From Candidatus Pollutiaquabacter sp. (GTDB lineage Bacteria > Bacteroidota > Bacteroidia > AKYH767-A > 2013-40CM-41-45): DNA of 19,511 bases. The stretch spans positions 1-19,511 of the forward strand of contig CAINVI010000034.1 in the NCBI GenBank assembly GCA_903854075.1, written 5' to 3'. The translations under genes were made by a program, and so were the position numbers. The notes below the pieces were generated by a model that saw only the letters and a list, made by a program, of their open reading frames with translations, made no database searches and had not been told where the DNA came from. Positions 15,468 through 19,511 of this stretch are shown in pieces. The number at the start of each line of letters is the position of its first letter. Within the stretch, counting starts at the first letter, position 1.

Positions 15468-16178
15468 ATGGCTAAACTCATACTGGTACCGACTCCTGTT
15501 GGCAACCTGGAAGATATCACCCTTCGAGCTATACGCGTACTGAAAGAGGCGGATCTGATACTGGCGGAAGATACCCGCACGAGTGGAAATCTGTTGCGCC
15601 ATCTTGACATCCACAAACCACTTCGTTCGTACCATGCCCATAACGAGCATCGCGTAGTGGAAGAATTGGTAGAACGAATTGCAGCTGGAGAAACCATCGC
15701 TTTGGTAACAGACGCCGGAACCCCGGGGATTTCAGATCCGGGCTTTTTAATTGTTCGCGAATGTGCAAAGCAAGGAGTTCCTGTAGAAACACTTCCCGGC
15801 CCAACTGCTTTTGTTCCCGCCCTGGTAAATTCAGGACTACCGTGTGACCGGTTCTGCTTTGAAGGATTTCTTCCTCAAAAAAAAGGAAGACAAACTCGTC
15901 TGCTTAAACTTGCTGGCGAAGAGCGTACGATGGTTTTTTACGAATCCCCGTTCCGACTACAACGCGCCTTGAAGGAACTAAGCGTTGTAATGAGTGCTGA
16001 TCGCGCGGCGTGCGTCTGCCGGGAAATTTCAAAACTACACGAAGAGGTTCGTCGCGGCACATTGCACGAGCTGGCTGAACACTATGCAGCTCATCCTCCA
16101 AAAGGAGAAATTGTACTGATTGTCGCCGGGCGCAACAGTAAAAGCGAGGCCTCCTCTTCCTTAGACGAGGAAGAATAA
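15468..16178 (+). CDS. rsmI: 16S rRNA (cytidine-1402-2'-O)-methyltransferase
   Basis: A 236-residue SAM-dependent enzyme of the tetrapyrrole-methylase fold that methylates the 2'-OH of C1402 in the decoding centre of 16S rRNA. Diagnostic motifs: LVPTPVGNLEDITLRA at the N-terminus, LILAEDTRTSGNLLRHL, SYHAHNEH, LVTDAGTPGISDPGF, LPGPTAFVPALVNSGL and FEGFLPQKKGRQTRL. The later FYESPFRLQRALKEL and CREISKLHEEVRRG segments are also typical. The C-terminus is a short Ser/Glu-rich tail (SSSLDEEE) and ends earlier than the roughly 280-residue E. coli protein, as in many family members. It sits 9 bases after the unknown gene at 14727. After its stop comes a 144-base spacer before the putative lipoprotein. 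Confidence 0.95.
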   Translation: MAKLILVPTPVGNLEDITLRAIRVLKEADLILAEDTRTSGNLLRHLDIHKPLRSYHAHNEHRVVEELVERIAAGETIALVTDAGTPGISDPGFLIVRECAKQGVPVETLPGPTAFVPALVNSGLPCDRFCFEGFLPQKKGRQTRLLKLAGEERTMVFYESPFRLQRALKELSVVMSADRAACVCREISKLHEEVRRGTLHELAEHYAAHPPKGEIVLIVAGRNSKSEASSSLDEEE

Positions 16179-16322
16179 GGCACTTCTTCCGAACAATTTC
16201 GGCACTTTTCTTACATTTTTGATATTCGGCGCATTTTGTGCTACGCAACATTCTTTTCGGTGGTAAACTGCTAACGGTGCACTAGCAAACAATTGTTACT
16301 GCCCCTTAAAGAATCGAATACC

Positions 16323-16862
16323 ATGCGAAAACCAATCACTTCCGCAGGAAGCAGTAAGTGGTGGAGTTGGATCACGATTTTCGTGATGCTCTTTGTGCTG
16401 ATTTATTCCTGCTCTGAAAATCAACGTCCATTAAACAATCCATCAGCCGATAACGATTTTCTTCCCCGACGGTCAGTAACCGCTGCCGATGCAGAACCTG
16501 CTGAAGAAATACAAAAAATTGACACCTGTAGTATCGACGTTTTCATTCCTGAAAAAGAATTTGACGAAGATACCGTGAGTGTCAAAGAGAAGCTGATTCT
16601 CCAGTATGAATATTGCAAAGTGCTGTATTCCCCAAAAGTAATCATTGAGGAAGATACACTTCGTAAGTGCACCGTGTATCGTCAGATTTGGCCTCCGATC
16701 ATGATCAAAGCACAACTGTTTGCCACACGTTCCGATAAAAAACCTTACCGCTGCTTGATGTACCAGGTGCAGAAGGAAAAAGAAGATTACCGAATTGATG
16801 AGAAAGGAACGGTTGAACTGGCGGAAGAGGATAGGAATAAACCCTTAGCGGAAAAGTCCTGA
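16323..16862 (+). CDS. Hypothetical protein, putative lipoprotein
   Basis: A 179-residue protein I do not recognise. It has a basic, Trp-rich N-terminus (KWWSW), a hydrophobic segment at residues 17-29 (ITIFVMLFVLIYS) and Cys30, which fits a lipoprotein signal peptide (LIYS before Cys) though Tyr at -2 is not ideal. A single membrane anchor is the alternative. The mature part is charged, with a disordered-looking stretch (about 31-66) and a compact region (67-160) that holds four cysteines (69, 98, 116, 144). The ATG at 16323 is chosen; a TTG at 16293 would put ten extra residues before the signal. The last 18 bases overlap the 3' end of hemW on the other strand. The preceding spacer (16179-16322) is AT-rich with no convincing promoter or terminator. 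Confidence 0.65.
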   Translation: MRKPITSAGSSKWWSWITIFVMLFVLIYSCSENQRPLNNPSADNDFLPRRSVTAADAEPAEEIQKIDTCSIDVFIPEKEFDEDTVSVKEKLILQYEYCKVLYSPKVIIEEDTLRKCTVYRQIWPPIMIKAQLFATRSDKKPYRCLMYQVQKEKEDYRIDEKGTVELAEEDRNKPLAEKS

Positions 16863-17969
16863 TGCAATATGATCGGCAAATAGTTTACCGGTGTCGGTCA
16901 GTGAAATGCTTGCCGAAGATTCCTTTATCCAATCTCCACCACTAAAAGCACCGAGCTGGGTTTCAAGATACGCCAATGCTTCATCGCCAAAATCCTGTTG
17001 AACCTTTAGCTTACTAATTCCCCAGCACGTACGGAGCGCTGTCATTACGTATTCATTGTAACGTTCGTTGGCAGAAAGCAACTCTTTTTCAAACGTCAGT
17101 TCGGAACGCTCTACGTTTCGTATATACTCCGGGTTGCTTCTTACATTCCACGTACGCTGATTACCGTCAAACGAATGCGCGGAAGGACCGATGCCGAGAT
17201 AAGTTATCCCCTTCCAATACGCTGTATTGTGTCGCGAGTAGCGTTGATTTCTGGCGAAATTGGAAATCTCATAGTGTTCATATCCGTGTGAACGCGCCCA
17301 CTCCATCAGCCGTTGAAACTGACTGGCGGCCTGCTCTTCTTCAGGCATGGGCACTATACGGTTTTTTACAAATTTCGCCAGTGCTGTACGGGGCTCTACG
17401 GTCAACGCATACGCAGAAAAGTGCGGTAAATTCAGCTCTTCCAGTACGCGGAGATTCTCTTCCCAGGCTTCATCGTTCATCGTAGGCGTTCCGTAAATGA
17501 GATCAATGGTCAAGTCATGGAAATCATGATGGCGAGCGAGTGAAATGGCAGACACTGCTTGGGCGGATGTATGCGCACGGTTCATGAATTTCAAATCCTC
17601 TTCCCGAAAACTCTGAATGCCGATCGAGAGACGGTTTACACCCTGGGTTTTCCAAGAGGACAATGATTCCGTTGTAATATCGTCCGGATTGGCTTCAAGG
17701 GTTATTTCGGCAGTTTCATCGATAGTGAAGTTACGTCGTATACCTGCAAACAGTTTTTCTAATTGTTCAGCTGTCAACAACGAAGGTGTTCCTCCCCCGA
17801 AATAGATCGTGGAAAGCGATGACCCCTGCAAAAAGTCATTACGCACTTCCATCTCCTGAACCATCGCACTGACTAAATCATCCACATTGGAACGCGTAGT
17901 AGAAAAATGAAAGTCACAATAGTGGCACGCTTGCCGGCAAAACGGAACATGAAGATAGAGGCCGGCCAT
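16845..17969 (-). CDS. hemW: Radical SAM heme chaperone HemW (HemN-like)
   Basis: A 374-residue radical-SAM protein. The N-terminus LYLHVPFCRQACHYCDF holds the [4Fe-4S]/SAM cysteines 11, 15 and 18. Position 20 is Phe, not the fourth cysteine of true coproporphyrinogen dehydrogenase HemN, which marks HemW, a heme-binding chaperone for haemoproteins. Other family motifs are IYFGGGTPSLL, EANPDDIT, RLSIGIQSFREEDL, LIYGTPTM, HNTAYWKGITYLGIGPSAHS and the C-terminal HemN_C region (LTDTGKLFADHI). The ATG at 17969 lies 15 bases after the stop of the histidine kinase gene, indicating one transcript. Databases often call such proteins oxygen-independent coproporphyrinogen III oxidase; the missing cysteine argues against that. 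Confidence 0.92.
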   Translation of the reverse strand: MAGLYLHVPFCRQACHYCDFHFSTTRSNVDDLVSAMVQEMEVRNDFLQGSSLSTIYFGGGTPSLLTAEQLEKLFAGIRRNFTIDETAEITLEANPDDITTESLSSWKTQGVNRLSIGIQSFREEDLKFMNRAHTSAQAVSAISLARHHDFHDLTIDLIYGTPTMNDEAWEENLRVLEELNLPHFSAYALTVEPRTALAKFVKNRIVPMPEEEQAASQFQRLMEWARSHGYEHYEISNFARNQRYSRHNTAYWKGITYLGIGPSAHSFDGNQRTWNVRSNPEYIRNVERSELTFEKELLSANERYNEYVMTALRTCWGISKLKVQQDFGDEALAYLETQLGAFSGGDWIKESSASISLTDTGKLFADHIASGLFR

Positions 17970-17984
17970 GAGGATATTCGTACT

Positions 17985-19133
17985 TTATTTTTTAAGTACA
18001 ATACGGAAGGTTGTCCCTTTTCCTACTTCCGAACTTTTAACGAACACTTGTCCATCATGGTATTCTTCGACGATTCTTTTACTCAACGATAAGCCTAATC
18101 CCCAACCACGGCTTTTTGTCGTATAACCCGGCTTGAAAATCGTTTTGTACGAAGACTTGGGCACCCCTTTTCCGGTATCCGCAATGTCGATATAGGCAAA
18201 TTGTTGTTGATCCGTGACGTGAATACGAATACTTCCGGTGCCTTCCATAGCATCCAGCGCATTCTTTAGTATATTCTCGATGACCCATTCAAAAAGCGGC
18301 ACATTCATCGGTGCAAACAATTCGTGTGAAGGTCCTTCGAGCTGAAAGGAAACTTTATCAGAGGATCGCGAACGGATATAGTCCATAGAATGCTGCATGA
18401 CCGACATTACACTTTCTCTCTTAAGCGCCGGTGCCGATCCGATTTTCGAGAAACGATCCGTAATGGTTTGTAGTCGTTGAATATCTTTTTCGATTTCGGC
18501 AGTATATTCAGCGCCGGTTCCTTTCATCTTTAGCAATTCCAGCCAAGCCATCATGGAGGATAATGGCGTGCCGAGCTGGTGCGCTGTTTCTTTCGCCATA
18601 CCTACCCAAACCTGGTTTTGCTCCGCTTTACGCGAAGAACTGAACGCCAGATACGAGACGAACAAAAAGAGTGCGATAACGGCCAGCTGTAAGTACGGAT
18701 AATAACGCAGTCGCACGAGTACTTCGGAATCCTTGTACAGAATGTACTGCTTTAGATTAGGTCCAATAACGATTTCAATGGGTGAATGCTGGGCCCGCAT
18801 CAACCCGACTTCTTGGGCAAGATATGTGGTGTCCGTAGCTTGCAGTGAGTCAAGATTTCGCCACGACATTGCTTTGAAATTTTCATCGGTCAGAATGACC
18901 GGAATGGTCGTGTTGTTACCGATTACAATCGATAAAAAATTGATGTCTGCGTTCAGTTCGGTGACATCCGCCAGTCGACGTGTCGCTTCCGCCCAAAGTT
19001 GTATTTTCTTTCCTTCTTCTTCGGAAAGTTTCTTGACCAGTTTATTGGTATACCACAGCGAAGTAGCGCCGATCATTAGCGCCGCGACTAGTAAAAGGGT
19101 TTTCCAACGTTGTTTTTGTGTGTAGATATTCAC
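17985..19133 (-). CDS. Membrane sensor histidine kinase, HQLGTP-type H-box
   Basis: A 382-residue sensor kinase. Membrane helix 1 is at about 11-28, a periplasmic sensor region at 29-144, membrane helix 2 at 145-164, then directly a dimerisation/phosphoacceptor helix with His185 in KETAHQLGTPLSS; there is no HAMP domain. The ATPase domain has the N-box ENILKNALDAM (286-296), G1 DTGKG (319-323), FKPGYTT (333-339) and G2 GWGLGL (343-348). It should autophosphorylate on His185 and pass phosphate to a response regulator, none of which is in the window. The stimulus is unknown. The start is a GTG at 19133; a TGA lies three codons upstream and the next Met is inside helix 1, so GTG is the only sensible choice. 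hemW follows 15 bases downstream. Confidence 0.92.
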   Translation of the reverse strand: MNIYTQKQRWKTLLLVAALMIGATSLWYTNKLVKKLSEEEGKKIQLWAEATRRLADVTELNADINFLSIVIGNNTTIPVILTDENFKAMSWRNLDSLQATDTTYLAQEVGLMRAQHSPIEIVIGPNLKQYILYKDSEVLVRLRYYPYLQLAVIALFLFVSYLAFSSSRKAEQNQVWVGMAKETAHQLGTPLSSMMAWLELLKMKGTGAEYTAEIEKDIQRLQTITDRFSKIGSAPALKRESVMSVMQHSMDYIRSRSSDKVSFQLEGPSHELFAPMNVPLFEWVIENILKNALDAMEGTGSIRIHVTDQQQFAYIDIADTGKGVPKSSYKTIFKPGYTTKSRGWGLGLSLSKRIVEEYHDGQVFVKSSEVGKGTTFRIVLKK

Positions 19134-19189
19134 CTCAAATCAGCTTATTTTCTTCTGGAAACGAAGAAAAACAGGGGTTATTGTGGCTG

Positions 19190-19197
19190 CAAAGATG
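19190..19197 (-). promoter_or_regulatory. Candidate -7 box (CATCTTTGC) for the histidine kinase-hemW operon
   Basis: On the minus strand CATCTTTG followed by CAGCC differs by one base from TAnnTTTG and resembles the common TATCTTTGC start context. It ends 56 bases before the GTG start at 19133. No clean -33 TTTG is at the usual distance. The whole spacer 19134-19300 is AT-rich and holds no other clear feature. Confidence 0.35.
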
Positions 19198-19300
19198 GAG
19201 TTTTCAACGGGATTTCAGCAGTAAAGCAAGAACCATATAAACACGCTGTTGCCTAAAAAACTCGGGATTAATTGGAAATGAGCGATTTATACTTTGAGAC

Positions 19301-19511
19301 CTACCACTCAATCTGCATTTCTTCTTTTTTCTTTTTAGGCGGCTCGGTTTTTTTAGGGTCTTCCTTCTTTTTACCACCGAACTCTTCACGGAGCAATTCC
19401 TTCAGTTGCTTTCTTTCTTCCTGCGCTTCCTGTTTTATTTTATCTCCCACCGCCTTACGATCATAACTGATCTTAGGATCATCTACGGTTCCCTTCATAC
19501 TCAAGAACAAC
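19301..19511 (-). CDS. C-terminal end of an AsmA-like family protein, 5' part outside window
   Basis: The minus-strand frame is open to the right edge and ends in TAG at 19303-19301. About 69 residues are visible and no start codon is needed in the window. The segment SMKGTVDDPKISYDRKAVGD, then LKELLREEFGG and a lysine/glutamate-rich tail ending in IEW, fits the end of Bacteroidota AsmA-like C-terminal-domain proteins, large envelope proteins thought to help lipid or outer-membrane homeostasis. This rests on recognising the tail style only. The histidine kinase gene follows after a 167-base spacer on the same strand and may have its own promoter. Confidence 0.6.
   Translation of the reverse strand, partial: LFLSMKGTVDDPKISYDRKAVGDKIKQEAQEERKQLKELLREEFGGKKKEDPKKTEPPKKKKEEMQIEW

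Noticed and set aside
16147..16172. TCTTCC/GGAAGA inverted repeat at the end of rsmI
   Set aside because: It lies within the coding tail (Ser-Ser-Leu-Asp-Glu-Glu), has only a 6-bp stem and is not followed by a T-run.
16845..17969. Assignment of the radical SAM gene as coproporphyrinogen dehydrogenase (hemN)
   Set aside because: The fourth cysteine of the HemN motif is Phe20 here, which fits HemW.
1..19511. tRNA, rRNA, CRISPR arrays, insertion sequences or prophage genes
   Set aside because: The spacers between genes are all under about 170 bases and none shows cloverleaf-like, spaced-repeat or transposase-like sequence by eye; a covariance-model search was not possible.

Overview
The window is chromosomal DNA of a member of the Bacteroidota. 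The strongest signs are a type IX secretion system (T9SS) type-B cargo protein paired with a PorP/SprF-family outer-membrane protein, a fused MurF-alanine racemase, a DUF4271-hemD-rnpA-yidD-S41 protease cluster, and several matches to the phylum's TAnnTTTG -7 promoter box. I cannot name genus or family. Coding density is very high and no gap between genes exceeds about 170 bases. I saw no tRNA, rRNA, CRISPR array, insertion sequence or phage gene.

Layout. (1) 1-3752, all plus strand: the end of a DUF4271 membrane protein, hemD (uroporphyrinogen-III synthase), rnpA (RNase P protein), yidD (membrane-insertion factor, starting inside rnpA) and a membrane-anchored S41 C-terminal processing protease. 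(2) 3769-7217: an envelope-polysaccharide block, with an O-antigen ligase/polymerase-like protein on plus converging on a two-gene minus-strand operon (GT2 then GT4, joined by an ATGA overlap). (3) 7386-8309: a MeaB/ArgK-type GTPase, divergent from the GT2 gene. (4) 8383-11469: a secreted PKD-repeat protein with a C-terminal T9SS sorting domain, followed 3 bases later by its PorP/SprF-family partner. (5) 14557-11484, minus: thymidine kinase followed by the MurF/Alr fusion. (6) 14727-16862, plus: an uncharacterised 243-residue protein, rsmI, and a putative 179-residue lipoprotein. (7) 19511-16845, minus: the tail of an AsmA-like protein, then a sensor histidine kinase followed by hemW.

Functionally this is mostly housekeeping plus cell-envelope biology: peptidoglycan precursor synthesis (MurF/Alr), membrane protein insertion (YidD), periplasmic proteolysis (S41), surface polysaccharide assembly (two glycosyltransferases and a ligase) and protein export to the cell surface (T9SS cargo and PorP/SprF). 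The least understood parts are the two hypothetical proteins flanking rsmI, the cargo protein with its cysteine-rich PKD modules, and a histidine kinase with an atypical H-box and no response regulator in view. I found no clearly new system; the cargo/PorP pair is the most system-like element.
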